Positions 28,149 to 39,100 of a DNA stretch of 64,000 bases are shown in pieces; position 1 is the stretch's first letter, and every line of letters begins with the position of its first letter. Source of the stretch: Fusibacter tunisiensis. GTDB taxonomy: Bacteria > Bacillota > Clostridia > Peptostreptococcales > Acidaminobacteraceae. A program made the translations under genes and the position numbers. Location of the stretch: contig NZ_JAFBDT010000001.1 in the NCBI RefSeq assembly GCF_016908355.1, forward strand, positions 124,001-188,000. The letters run 5' to 3'. Below the pieces are notes generated by a model. The model saw only the letters and a list, made by a program, of their open reading frames with translations. It did not search any database and was not told where the DNA came from.

Positions 28149-28202
28149 TGATATAATAAGAATAAGTTAACTATTCCTCAAATGTATATTTAGGGAATAG
28201 TT
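28149..28202 (+). promoter_or_regulatory. Extended -10 and leader hairpin of the recombinase gene
   Basis: TGA-TATAAT (28149-28157) is an extended -10 with only a weak -35 upstream. The leader then has AACTATTCC (28169-28177) pairing with GGAATAGTT (28194-28202), with no T-run. It may be a leader element; the palindrome could also bind a regulator. Confidence 0.4.
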
Positions 28203-28228
28203 AGATTCTGAATTTGGAGGTATTTGCA

Positions 28229-29380
28229 GTGAATCAAAATATATCGTCCCCTAAAAAGAAAAAAAAATTATACAATAAATCAGATATTCCAGATCATATC
28301 ATTCAAAAACAAAATGATATGTTGACTAAATGCCAAGAAATTGAATCTGTATTACCAAATTTTCTATATGACTATTTTTTATATTTAAAGAATTCGGTTG
28401 CTATAAGTTCCAGGTTGGCGTATTTAAATGACCTACTTTTCTTTTGCAATTATCTTGTTGATCAGACAACACAAATACAATCAAAAAATCCATTCCATAT
28501 ATCGGAAAATGAATTTTGTAACTTGACTGCACGTGATATCAATTATTTTTTAGATTACTGTAGCCATTATATTATGGAAACTGAAACAACACAATATGTT
28601 GTTGAAAATCACACAAGAGCCCTTGCTCGTAAACGTTCTTCATTGAGCGTCCTCTTTAAATACTTGTATCGAAATGGACAAATGAAAATTAACATTACAG
28701 AAGGATTTAATCCAATTAAATTGCCCAAGCCACAGCCAGATGCAATCAAGCGACTAGAAATCCAAGAAGTGGCAAAAATGTTAGACGCTGTCACAGACGG
28801 CACAGGATTATCTGATAAGGAATTACAGTACTGGAAAAAAACAAAACGACGTGACAAAGCCATACTTGTTCTCTTTACAACATATGGACTTAGAGTCAGT
28901 GAAATGCAACAGTTAAATTTAAGTTCTTTTAATTATACGCGTGAAGAATTTAAAATATATAGAAAACGTGGAAAAGAAACAAATATGCCATTAAATAAAT
29001 CTGCAATTACTGTGATTAAAGAATATATAGAATTAGAAAGACCAATATGTAAAGATGAAGATGATCCTTTATTTTTATCTTTGCAAGGAAAACGTATGAC
29101 GGTTCGCACCATACGTGACTTGGTTAAAAAGTATACGTCTATTGCATTAGATGCACCAAGAAGTAAAGGTTATAGTCCTCATAAATTAAGAGCGACTGCT
29201 GCATCATCATTAATCCAATATGGATTTTCAATTTATGATGTTCAAAATCTCTTGGATCATGAAAATGTCACAACAACTCAACTATATGCTGCACATAGAA
29301 AAAATGCAAAGCGCGATGTTGTTTCAAATTACGAACTCTTAGAAGATCTAGATGAAAAAGTGAAAAAAAATAAGATTTGA
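28229..29380 (+). CDS. Tyrosine recombinase (XerC/integrase family)
   Basis: A 383-residue phage-integrase-family protein. The N-terminal SAM-like domain (about 40-160) is followed by a catalytic domain with Arg in YGLRVSEM, His-x-x-Arg in PHKLRAT, His in LLDHENVTTT and the nucleophilic Tyr in QLYAAH. The basic N terminus (PKKKKKLYNK) is unusual for XerC/D. GTG 28229 has GGAGG 8 nt upstream. It is not flanked by visible att sites or cargo genes. It meets the yneA-like gene tail to tail with directly abutting stop codons. A chromosomal housekeeping recombinase is more likely than a mobile element. Confidence 0.88.
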   Translation: MNQNISSPKKKKKLYNKSDIPDHIIQKQNDMLTKCQEIESVLPNFLYDYFLYLKNSVAISSRLAYLNDLLFFCNYLVDQTTQIQSKNPFHISENEFCNLTARDINYFLDYCSHYIMETETTQYVVENHTRALARKRSSLSVLFKYLYRNGQMKINITEGFNPIKLPKPQPDAIKRLEIQEVAKMLDAVTDGTGLSDKELQYWKKTKRRDKAILVLFTTYGLRVSEMQQLNLSSFNYTREEFKIYRKRGKETNMPLNKSAITVIKEYIELERPICKDEDDPLFLSLQGKRMTVRTIRDLVKKYTSIALDAPRSKGYSPHKLRATAASSLIQYGFSIYDVQNLLDHENVTTTQLYAAHRKNAKRDVVSNYELLEDLDEKVKKNKI

Positions 29381-29710
29381 TTATTTATTAGAGACTGGTA
29401 TTTCCAGTGTTTGACCTACGAATATTCTAGAATCATCAAGATTATTGTACTGTTTGATGCGGTAGACAACTTCACGCAGATCTTCATTATAATAGTTATA
29501 TTCTGATGCAATTTCCCAAAGCGTATCCCCACGATTAACAGTGAGTTCAATTGAATCAATTGTAGATTTGGCTTCAGAAATAATGGAATTTGTAAATAAT
29601 GAAATGAGACCACTTAAAATAATGAGCGTTAATAGAGATGCAATGATAAAACGTGTTTGGTTGACAACTATTAATTTTTTTCGACGATTTGTTTTTTTAT
29701 TACCTTTCAT
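29381..29710 (-). CDS. yneA: YneA-like SOS cell-division suppressor with LysM domain
   Basis: A 109-residue protein with a basic N-terminal tail, one membrane helix (about 18-40) and an extracytoplasmic LysM domain (about 57-105, RGDTLWEIASEYN and GQTLEIPV). This is the architecture of B. subtilis YneA, which blocks division during the SOS response. It is divergent from lexA, with LexA operators in the shared intergenic region. Function follows from architecture and context; sequence similarity in YneA is usually low outside LysM. Confidence 0.82.
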   Translation of the reverse strand: MKGNKKTNRRKKLIVVNQTRFIIASLLTLIILSGLISLFTNSIISEAKSTIDSIELTVNRGDTLWEIASEYNYYNEDLREVVYRIKQYNNLDDSRIFVGQTLEIPVSNK

Positions 29711-29726
29711 AACACCCTCCTACTCC

Positions 29727-29738
29727 AAACGTTTGTTC
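29727..29738 (-). promoter_or_regulatory. Second, degenerate LexA box in the yneA leader
   Basis: On the minus strand this reads GAAC-AAAC-GTTT, one base off the consensus. It lies just upstream of the yneA ribosome-binding site. Confidence 0.5.
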
Positions 29739-29747
29739 TATATTTTC

Positions 29748-29776
29748 ATTATATACGAACGGGTGTTCTTTGTAAA
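29748..29776 (-). promoter_or_regulatory. Promoter of the yneA-like gene
   Basis: On the minus strand TTTACA (29776-29771) and TATAAT (29753-29748) are 17 bp apart. The perfect LexA box lies in the spacer, where bound LexA would block RNA polymerase. Confidence 0.72.
29757..29768. promoter_or_regulatory. LexA operator between yneA and lexA
   Basis: GAAC-GGGT-GTTC matches the Bacillus-type SOS box exactly. It is inside the yneA promoter spacer and about 30 bp upstream of the lexA -35. Confidence 0.88.
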
Positions 29777-29785
29777 GCAAAAACA

Positions 29786-29797
29786 GAACTTATGTTT
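29786..29797 (+). promoter_or_regulatory. Degenerate LexA box at the lexA promoter
   Basis: GAAC-TTAT-GTTT is one base from the consensus and overlaps the lexA -35 by two bases, suggesting weak autorepression. Confidence 0.6.
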
Positions 29798-29824
29798 GAT
29801 TTTTTTTGTCAAATATGCTATACT
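29796..29824 (+). promoter_or_regulatory. Promoter of lexA
   Basis: TTGATT (29796-29801) and an extended TGC-TATACT (-10 at 29819-29824) are 17 bp apart. Confidence 0.7.
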
Positions 29825-29856
29825 TCTATTAAAATAAGGGTCAAAGGGGCGTTCAT

Positions 29857-30486
29857 ATGGCTGAAAAAATATCAAAAAAACAACAAATGATTCTCGATTA
29901 CCTTAAAGATGAGGTTTCAAAAAAAGGTTATCCCCCATCAGTTAGAGAGGTTTGTACAGCGGTAGGTCTTAAATCGACTTCAACTGTTCATGCGCATTTA
30001 ACGAAGCTTGAAACATTAGGCTATATTCGTAGAGATCCTACTAAACCAAGGGCAATAGAAATTCTAGGTCTGGAACCAGCGCCAGTTTCCAATGTGATAA
30101 ATATGGCACGGGATACTCAATTTGTTCCTATTATTGGTGAAATTACAGCTGGAGAACCAATTTTAGCTGTGGAATCATTTGATGAAACGTTTCCACTCCC
30201 TTCTGACTATATAGATGACGGCGACTATTTTATGCTTAAAATTAAGGGTGAAAGTATGGTTGAAGCCGGTATATTTGATCGGGATTTGGTTTTGGTAAGA
30301 CAACAGAATCAAGCCAATAGTGGCGATATTGTAGTTGCATTGATTGATGAAAGTGCAACGGTAAAAACATTTTACAAAGAAGAAAATCGAATTCGTTTAC
30401 AACCAGAAAATACATCTATGTCCCCTATTTATCTTGATGATGTCCAAATCTTAGGGAAAGTTAAAGGTGTTTTTCGAAAAATGTAA
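29857..30486 (+). CDS. lexA: SOS repressor LexA
   Basis: The 209-residue protein has an N-terminal winged HTH (about 1-65, with [14 protein letters not shown] as recognition region), the self-cleavage site Ala98-Gly99 in EITAGEPI, and the catalytic Ser133 (GESMVEAG) and Lys170 (TVKTF) of the peptidase domain. All catalytic parts are intact. Operators before recA and in the lexA-yneA intergenic region match the Bacillus/Clostridium box. Confidence 0.97.
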   Translation: MAEKISKKQQMILDYLKDEVSKKGYPPSVREVCTAVGLKSTSTVHAHLTKLETLGYIRRDPTKPRAIEILGLEPAPVSNVINMARDTQFVPIIGEITAGEPILAVESFDETFPLPSDYIDDGDYFMLKIKGESMVEAGIFDRDLVLVRQQNQANSGDIVVALIDESATVKTFYKEENRIRLQPENTSMSPIYLDDVQILGKVKGVFRKM

Positions 30487-30500
30487 ATTAAGTCAGTTTT

Positions 30501-30542
30501 AAGAAACTTTCATTTCTAGTGTTGGTGAAAGTTTCTTTTTTT
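30501..30542 (+). terminator. Rho-independent terminator after lexA
   Basis: AAGAAACTTTCA (30501-30512) and TGAAAGTTTCTT (30526-30537) form a perfect 12-bp stem followed by T's. Confidence 0.9.
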
Positions 30543-30603
30543 GTGATTAAATTTTGGGGCATTTGGTATGGATAACTTATATAGACAAAAAGGAGTGATG
30601 TGA

Positions 30604-31941
<1,338 letters not shown>

Positions 31942-31946
31942 GCTTA

Positions 31947-31987
31947 AAAAATGCGCCAATGGAATGTAATTTCATTGGCGCATTTTT
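31947..31987. terminator. Bidirectional terminator between gdhA and the malic enzyme gene
   Basis: AAAAATGCGCCAATG (31947-31961) and CATTGGCGCATTTTT (31973-31987) are a perfect 15-bp inverted repeat with A and T ends, usable from both sides. Confidence 0.92.
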
Positions 31988-31990
31988 GTT

Positions 31991-33163
31991 TTAAATTTGA
32001 GCAACGCCTGAATCAATTGCGGCTTGGTAAACAGCCTTCGAGACTGCGCGCGCGATTGAATGGTCTAGAGCAGAGGGAATAATATAGTCATCTCGCAAAT
32101 CATTTTTCCCAACTAAACCTGCTATGGCATGTACCGCTGCAATTTTCATAGGGCCATTGATATCAGATGCTCTGGCATCAAGTGCGCCTCTAAAAACACC
32201 AGGAAAAGCTAGAACATTATTGATTTGATTCGGGAAATCAGACCGACCCGTTCCAACAATTCTCGCACCTGCTTTAAGCGCTTTATCTGGCATAATTTCA
32301 GGATCAGGATTGGCCATGGCAAAACAGATTGCATCATTGGCCATACTGGAAATCATGTCGCTTGAAACAACATCTTTAGAAGAGACACCAATAAAAACAT
32401 CCGCACCTTTCATAGCATGAGCCAAAGTTCCTTTTAAGCGTTTTACATTTGTGAGTTGGGCAATTTCATCTTTTACCCAGTTGTTTTGAGGTACATCTCT
32501 TGATATAATTCCCCTTCGATCACAGGCAGTAATCTCTTTAGCACCGAGTTCAATAAGCATTCTAACAATTGCATTTCCAGCTGAACCCGCACCATTTACA
32601 ACAATATGAACCGTATCTATGGTTTTGTTAACAAGTTTTAAAGCGTTAATAAGGGCTGCAGAAACGACTATTGCTGTGCCGTGCTGATCGTCATGAAACA
32701 CAGGAATATCTAAGCGTTCTTTCAATTTTCGTTCAATTTCAACACATCTAGGTGAAGCAATATCTTCCAGGTTGATGCCACCAAACACCGGCGATATCTG
32801 TTCTATGGTATCAACTATTTGATCGATATCCTGTGATTTTAAGCAAATCGGGAATGCATCTACGTTGGCAAAAGCTTTAAATAGAATTGATTTGCCTTCC
32901 ATAACCGGAATCGCTGCTTCTGGCCCAATATTTCCAAGCCCAAGTACGGCCGATCCGTCTGATACAACAGCTACCAAATTGCCTTTTGCAGTATAAGTGT
33001 AAACAGCATCTTTATTCGAATGGATCGCACGACATGGTTCTGCAACGCCAGGGGTATAGGCGGTGGACAAATCGTTTGAATTTTCTAAAGGAACTTTACT
33101 GGTTATTTCAATTTTTCCTTTGTGGGTCTTGTGCAGTTCTAGTGCTTTTTCATTATAATTCAT
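31991..33163 (-). CDS. NAD(P)-dependent malic enzyme
   Basis: The enzyme decarboxylates malate to pyruvate. The 390-residue protein is the short bacterial form without a phosphotransacetylase domain. It shows STAYTPGVAEP, GLGNIGPEAAIPVMEGK, HDDQHGTAIV and the nucleotide-binding VVNGAGSAGNAI. AAGGGGA precedes the ATG at 33163. It overlaps the upstream PLP-enzyme gene by 11 nt and is the last gene of a three-gene minus-strand operon. With oadA it links C4 acids to pyruvate. Confidence 0.93.
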   Translation of the reverse strand: MNYNEKALELHKTHKGKIEITSKVPLENSNDLSTAYTPGVAEPCRAIHSNKDAVYTYTAKGNLVAVVSDGSAVLGLGNIGPEAAIPVMEGKSILFKAFANVDAFPICLKSQDIDQIVDTIEQISPVFGGINLEDIASPRCVEIERKLKERLDIPVFHDDQHGTAIVVSAALINALKLVNKTIDTVHIVVNGAGSAGNAIVRMLIELGAKEITACDRRGIISRDVPQNNWVKDEIAQLTNVKRLKGTLAHAMKGADVFIGVSSKDVVSSDMISSMANDAICFAMANPDPEIMPDKALKAGARIVGTGRSDFPNQINNVLAFPGVFRGALDARASDINGPMKIAAVHAIAGLVGKNDLRDDYIIPSALDHSIARAVSKAVYQAAIDSGVAQI

Positions 33164-34454
33164 CTGTGTCCCCTTCCCTATTTTTTAACTTTATGACAGC
33201 ATCTAATGCTTTCATAACACCAAATTTTGAATGTGCGTACGTTAAGCCCCCTTGAAAATAGGCAATAAAAGGTGGCCTAATTGGTGCGTCGGCGCTTAAT
33301 TCAATAGAAGAGCCTTGAACAAATGCTCCGGCAGCCATAATGACATCACTTGTATATCCAGGCATTGCCCAAGGTTCTGGAGAAACAAAACTGTCAATAG
33401 GTGATGCCGATTGAATGCCCTTACAAAATGCAATTACCTTTTCAGGCGACTCTAATTTAATAGATTGTATGATGTCTGACCTTTGGTCTCTTGGGCTTGG
33501 ATTAACCGCGTAACCTTCTGATTCAAACACTTTTGCGCAGAGAATCGCCCCTTTTAAAGCGCCAGATACAACTTGTGGTGCCATGAAAAAGCCTTGAAGA
33601 ATCGTCCTGGTTTGTCCAAATGTCAAGCCGCATTCCTTTCCAATTCCTGGAGAAGTCATACGTTCTGCAACTGCCTCTATCAAGTCTTGTTTACCAACAA
33701 TATAACCGCCGCTTAGTGCCAAGCCACCGCCTGGATTTTTTATGAGACTACCAGCCATAATATCAGCGCCAACATCTGTAGGCTCTAAAGGTTCAAGAAA
33801 TTCACCATAACAATTGTCAACCATAACAATTACATTTGGATGTCTTTCTTTTGAAAACGCAATTACTTTAGAGATTTCATCAATGCTAAGCCCACTTCGC
33901 CATGAATAGCCAGCTGAACGCTGAATATAAATGACACGTGGATACGATTTAAGCGCCTCTTCAATTGCGCTATAATTGAATGCACCTGTTGAAGTGAGAT
34001 TGATTTCATTATAGTGAACACCAATATCTATGAGACTTAAGCCTTTTGAAGGCACAAGGCCTATAACTTGTTCCAGTGTGTCATAAGGTCTTCCAGTTAT
34101 GCTTAAAAGTGTATCCCCTGGTCTTAAAACACCCGATAGCATTAAGGTTAAAGCATGCGTTCCAGAAACTATAATTGGGCGTACAATGGCATCTTCGGTA
34201 TTGAAGACGGTTTTATAAACATTTTCTACCCCATCTCTACCCAAATCATCATAACCATAACCTGTATTCCACTGGAAATGAATATCAGAAATGCGATTTT
34301 GTTGAAAGGCACTAAGTACTTTAAGTTGATTGAATTCATAGATGGCGTCAATTGCTTTAAATTGATCTGAAATTTCAGATTCTGCTGTTTTTATTTTTTC
34401 TATTGCTGCATTCGAGACGCCCAATTTCGCGTAATACGTATTTAAATCAGACAT
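33153..34454 (-). CDS. PLP-dependent C-S lyase-like protein (YnbB / 'aluminium resistance' family)
   Basis: A 433-residue fold-type I PLP enzyme of the methionine gamma-lyase-like family, often labelled aluminium resistance protein. Visible are DNCYGEF and the PLP-lysine region GSLIKNPGGGLALSGGYIVG. I chose ATG 34454, which has GGAGGT 5 nt upstream, over a longer frame without a good site. The gene starts 8 nt after the pyrophosphatase gene. Substrate is unknown; the metal-resistance label is not supported by anything seen here. Confidence 0.85.
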   Translation of the reverse strand: MSDLNTYYAKLGVSNAAIEKIKTAESEISDQFKAIDAIYEFNQLKVLSAFQQNRISDIHFQWNTGYGYDDLGRDGVENVYKTVFNTEDAIVRPIIVSGTHALTLMLSGVLRPGDTLLSITGRPYDTLEQVIGLVPSKGLSLIDIGVHYNEINLTSTGAFNYSAIEEALKSYPRVIYIQRSAGYSWRSGLSIDEISKVIAFSKERHPNVIVMVDNCYGEFLEPLEPTDVGADIMAGSLIKNPGGGLALSGGYIVGKQDLIEAVAERMTSPGIGKECGLTFGQTRTILQGFFMAPQVVSGALKGAILCAKVFESEGYAVNPSPRDQRSDIIQSIKLESPEKVIAFCKGIQSASPIDSFVSPEPWAMPGYTSDVIMAAGAFVQGSSIELSADAPIRPPFIAYFQGGLTYAHSKFGVMKALDAVIKLKNREGDTDEL

Positions 34455-34462
34455 TGGACCTC

Positions 34463-36088
34463 CTATTTGAGTAGTTTTATTGCCTGTATCAATTTTGGGA
34501 TAATTTGTTTTTTTCGTGAAACACAATTGGGAATAAAAGTACCTTGTTCAATTGTTTGATTAAATGCAACGGACAAGAGTTTATCGTGTGCTGATGAAAA
34601 CATAACATAAGAGCCTTCCTTAATAATATCGGTGACCAGCATTAGTGTTATATAGTAGTCACTATTTTTTTGAACCCCTTTAATATAATTAAGAAATGTG
34701 GTTTGATCATCTAGAATCTCACTAAAATTTAAAGTGAAAACTTGAGAAATTCCAATTTTATACCCTTCGATAATAAAGGACTTAAAATCGTTATGAAATA
34801 TTTCTTCTACAGTTCTGCCAACCAGTGACGTTCCACTTTTAAAAAGTTCCATTGCGAATTTTGATGTTTCAATGCCTGCTAAATCCGAAAGGTATTTTAC
34901 AGATTCAATATCATCGGGCGTTGTTGTTGGTGATTTTAAATAAAGTGTGTCTGAAATAATACCTGACAACATTATACCTGCCATGTTTTTGGGGATTGGA
35001 ACATTTGATTCTTTATACAATTTACAAAGGATTGTATTTGTACTCCCAACTGGCATACTTCGAATGACTATTGGGAGTGCAGTCGAAATATCTCCTAGTT
35101 TATGATGGTCTATGATTTCTAGAACATCTGCTTCATTTAGGCCATCGGCAGATTGCGCGTATTCATTGTGGTCAACTAAAATCACCTTTTTCTTTGTTGG
35201 GTATAAAAAGTGCGTCCGACCTACAATTCCTAAGTACCGATTTTGCGAGTCAATTACAGGAAACTTTGAGTGTTTGGAAGACTGAACAATATCTTTACAG
35301 TTTTCCATGTATTCATCTTCTTTAAAACGAATTAACCTATCAGACATCATTATTGAACTGATGAAATTGGTTTGATTGATTAATTTACTTGTATAGTAAG
35401 TGTCAAATGGTGTAACCAGCATGTTTACTCTGGAAACAGCAGCTTTTTCAATAAGTACATCTGGAATCCGATGACCGCCAGTGACGATAATAAGTTGAAC
35501 TTTACGTTGGATAGCATAGTCAATAACATCATAACGGTCGCCTGTTATAACAACTGATGTACGTCTGAGAACATCATTTTCTATAATTGTTGAATCATGA
35601 AAAGAAGTTACAATTATACTGCCATTTATACTGGAATTTGCATAACTGAGTGAAATGGCATTTAAGTCATTTCTAATGTTATCAAACGTTGTATTAATGG
35701 TATTAATATTGCCATTAATTGCGTTCATTGCAATGTCTTTCATTGTAACAATCCCAATAAGGTGATTGTGATCATCAACCACAGGTAAAGTTCTGATCTT
35801 GTTTTTATTCATGTGATTATAGGCAGTTAAGATTGAATTTTCAGGACTTACAGGTTCCACACGGTCATAGTTTAGATCTTTCATCTGAATTTTTACATTT
35901 TTCAGGTGTTTAGGTGAGGCCATGTCAAAATAAGAAAGTGCAAATTCTGTTTCTTTCGACAATTCACCTAAAACATACGGTGTCGCTTTATAACCAAGTT
36001 CTGTTTTGAGATATGCCAGTGAAATGGCTGAAGTGACACTGTCGGTATCGGGATTTTTGTGTCCGAAAATTAATAGCTCATCATTCAT
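34463..36088 (-). CDS. Putative manganese-dependent inorganic pyrophosphatase with CBS and DRTGG inserts
   Basis: A 541-residue DHH-family class II pyrophosphatase. The catalytic DHH motifs (GHKNPDTDS near the start, IDHHKLGD, MPVGSTNT) are split by a regulatory insert (about 65-300). That insert carries CBS modules (RTLPVVDDHNHLIGIVTMKDI and SKFPVIDSQNRYLGIVGR) around a DRTGG-type domain. CBS-containing pyrophosphatases are nucleotide-regulated (AMP/ADP inhibit; ATP or diadenosine polyphosphates activate). ATG 36088 has GGAG upstream; a slightly longer frame lacks one. First gene of the operon with the PLP enzyme and malic enzyme. Confidence 0.88.
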   Translation of the reverse strand: MNDELLIFGHKNPDTDSVTSAISLAYLKTELGYKATPYVLGELSKETEFALSYFDMASPKHLKNVKIQMKDLNYDRVEPVSPENSILTAYNHMNKNKIRTLPVVDDHNHLIGIVTMKDIAMNAINGNINTINTTFDNIRNDLNAISLSYANSSINGSIIVTSFHDSTIIENDVLRRTSVVITGDRYDVIDYAIQRKVQLIIVTGGHRIPDVLIEKAAVSRVNMLVTPFDTYYTSKLINQTNFISSIMMSDRLIRFKEDEYMENCKDIVQSSKHSKFPVIDSQNRYLGIVGRTHFLYPTKKKVILVDHNEYAQSADGLNEADVLEIIDHHKLGDISTALPIVIRSMPVGSTNTILCKLYKESNVPIPKNMAGIMLSGIISDTLYLKSPTTTPDDIESVKYLSDLAGIETSKFAMELFKSGTSLVGRTVEEIFHNDFKSFIIEGYKIGISQVFTLNFSEILDDQTTFLNYIKGVQKNSDYYITLMLVTDIIKEGSYVMFSSAHDKLLSVAFNQTIEQGTFIPNCVSRKKQIIPKLIQAIKLLK

Positions 36089-36141
36089 ATTTTCACTCCA
36101 ATTCAGTTTAGTCAATTTATTATATCACACAGAACGTGATA

Positions 36142-36178
36142 AATCCCAGTTCGCCGCCGTACCAGACAAACTGGGATT
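36142..36178 (-). terminator. Hairpin after the acyl-CoA dehydratase activase gene
   Basis: AATCCCAGTT (36142-36151) and AACTGGGATT (36169-36178) pair perfectly. On the minus strand only TTTAT follows, so the terminator is moderate. Confidence 0.6.
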
Positions 36179-36187
36179 AAAAGTTTC

Positions 36188-39100
36188 TTATAAATTATCA
36201 AATGCTGAGGCCAACATAAGTTTAATCCGATTAAGTTGATTGACTTCGCTAGCCCCAGGATCATAGTCAATTGCAACAATATTGGATTTTGGATACTCTG
36301 TTTTAAGTTCTTTTATCATGCCCTTACCTGTTATATGATTCGGCAGACACGCAAAAGGTTGCATACAGACAATATTATCAACGCCTGTATGAATCAGTTC
36401 AATCATTTCAGCAGTCAAGAACCACCCTTCTCCAGTTTGATTACAAAGAGATAAATGTGGGCTTGCGAGATCCCCTAGATCTTTAATATGCTTTGGTGAA
36501 TCGAAACGCTTACTCTTTTTAAGTGCTTCAACCATAGGTTTTCTGTAATACTCTAGAAAAGCAATAACCGCTTCACTTGTCCATCGCCTTTTAAGTGATC
36601 CAGACAGATATTTATGCTTAATGACGCTGTTGTAGGCGGTATAGGCAAAAAAATCAATTAAGTCTGGCATTACAGCCTCAGCGCCTTCTTTTTCTAAAAG
36701 CTCAACGATGTTGTTGTTCGCAGTTGGATGAAACTTCACAAGAATTTCGCCAACAAGTCCAACTCTAGGTTTCTTTATGTCTTTAAGTGGGAGGTCATCA
36801 AAATCATTAACAATGGCCTTAACATTTTGAACAAAAACTTTTCTACCTGAAGTTTGAAGATCCGCTTTGCATTTTTCTACCCATTTTTCATAAAGGGCAT
36901 TTGCACTACCTGGAATTGCTTCATAGGGTCGTGTTTTGTAAAGCACACGCATAAAAAGATCCCCATAGAGCATGCTTTGTATCAATTTTTCCAATAATGA
37001 TTTGGACAACTTAAATCCTGGATTGTCTTCAAGTCCCAAAGCATTCAAGCTAATAACAGGGATGTGTGACATATTAGCACTTTTTAAAGCTTGTCGTATA
37101 AAGGCAATGTAATTGGTTGCTCTACAGCCACCTCCAGTTTGAGTGATGATAAGTGCCGTTTTATCAAGGTCATATTTGCCTGAATTTAAGGCTTTCATCA
37201 TTTGCCCCACAACTAATATAGAAGGATAACACGCATCATTATTGACATACTTAAGCCCTTCATCAATGGAGCCTTTGTCTATTGAAGGTAAAACTTCCAT
37301 ATCATATCCTGCTGGTTTAACTGCAGCTTCAATAAACTGAAAATGTATAGGTGACATCTGCGGCACAAGTATTTTATAAGTTTTTCGCATTTCTTCTGTA
37401 AATTTAACGCGTTCTTCAAGCACTGGTAAAAGTTCACTTGAAACACATTTTTTATCACGTTCATTAATTGCTGCAAGTAAAGACCTTATTCGAATTCGAA
37501 TGGCGCCTAAATTATTGATTTCATCAATTTTAATAAGGGTACTGAGTTTACCCGCGCGGTCTAAAATTTCCTTTGCTTGATCAGAGGTAACCGCATCGAG
37601 GCCGCAACCAAATGAGTTCAATTGTACGAATTCCAAATCCTTGTGCTGGGCGACAAATTTTGCAGCTGCATAAAGACGTGTGTGGTACATCCACTGGTCA
37701 ACAACTCTTAAGGGACGATCAATATCTGCCAAATGCGCAATTGAATCTTCAGATAGAACACAAAAACCGTAGGATTCAATAAGTTCGGGAATACCATGAT
37801 TAATTTCTGAGTCAATATGATAGGGTCTACCAGAAAGTACAATTCCTTTTTTGTTATTGTCCTTCATGTACGCTAGGGTCTCTTCTCCCTTTCGTCTAAT
37901 GTCCTCTTTATACGCTTCTAAAGCCTTATAGCCAGCTTCAGTAGCAGCATCAATTTCTTTTTTTGACACTTTCCAATGCTTTAACGTTTCATACAACCTC
38001 TTTTTCATGCGTTCTGGATGATCCAGTGGCAAGAATGGATGTAGGTATTCTATGGAAGCCAATTTGATAGTATCAACATTTGCATGGATTGTTTCAGGAT
38101 AGGATGTTACAACTGGACAATTATAATGATTATTTGCACCATCATCTTCTTTTATATTATATGGAATACTTGGATAAAAAATAGTATCCACATTGCGTTT
38201 TAACAATTCCTCAATATGACCATGTACAAGTTTTGCAGGATAGCAGACACTTTCAGATGGAATGGTTTCCATGCCCATTTCATATATTTTTTTTGAAGAC
38301 CGTGCCGAAAGTTCTACGCGATAGCCCAATTGATGAAAAAATACAGCCCAAAATGGATAATCTTCATATATGTTTAAAACTCTTGGAATACCAATGACCC
38401 CTTTTGCTTCTTTTTTTGGTAAAGAGGGATAACTGAACACGCGTTTGAGTTTATAGTCATAAAGATTAGGGAGAGAGACTGTTTTTCTCTCAAGACCAGC
38501 GCCACGTTCACAACGATTTCCTGTAATGTATTGTCTACCATCTGAGAAGGTATTAACAGTTAAATGGCAATGGTTTCCGCAAAGATCACACCGTTTGGCA
38601 GATGTACTGGTTGAAAAATCATCAATAAAAGTTCGATCTATCATTGAACTTTTTTCTCCAAGTACATAACGCTCTCTTGAAATAATAGAACACCCATACG
38701 CGCCCATTAAGCCTGCAATATCAGGTCGGATAACCTCTTTTTCAGCGATTTGTTCCAAAGATCTTAACACAGCGTTGTTATAAAAAGTGCCCCCTTGTAC
38801 AACAATTTTATCGCCTAAATCATCTTTTGAGCGCATGCGGATAACTTTAAACAAAGCATTTTTGATTACAGAGAGTGAGATTCCAGCTGCGATATCACCA
38901 ACTGTTGCCCCTTCTTTTTGGGCTTGTTTCACTCTTGAATTCATAAAAACAGTACAACGTGTTCCTAAATCCACTGGATTTACAGAAAAATACCCCTTTT
39001 CTGCGAAAGTCTGTACAGGAAGATTCACCGAGTTTGCAAAGGTTTCTATAAAAGAACCACATCCTGATGAACATGCCTCATTTAACATAATTGAGTCAAT

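Noticed and set aside
28229-29380. Tyrosine recombinase as the integrase of a mobile element
   Set aside because: No flanking tRNA, direct repeats, cargo or excisionase is visible, and the neighbours are core genes.
33153-34454. Calling the PLP enzyme a true aluminium-resistance gene
   Set aside because: The name is historical; nothing in the sequence or context concerns metals.
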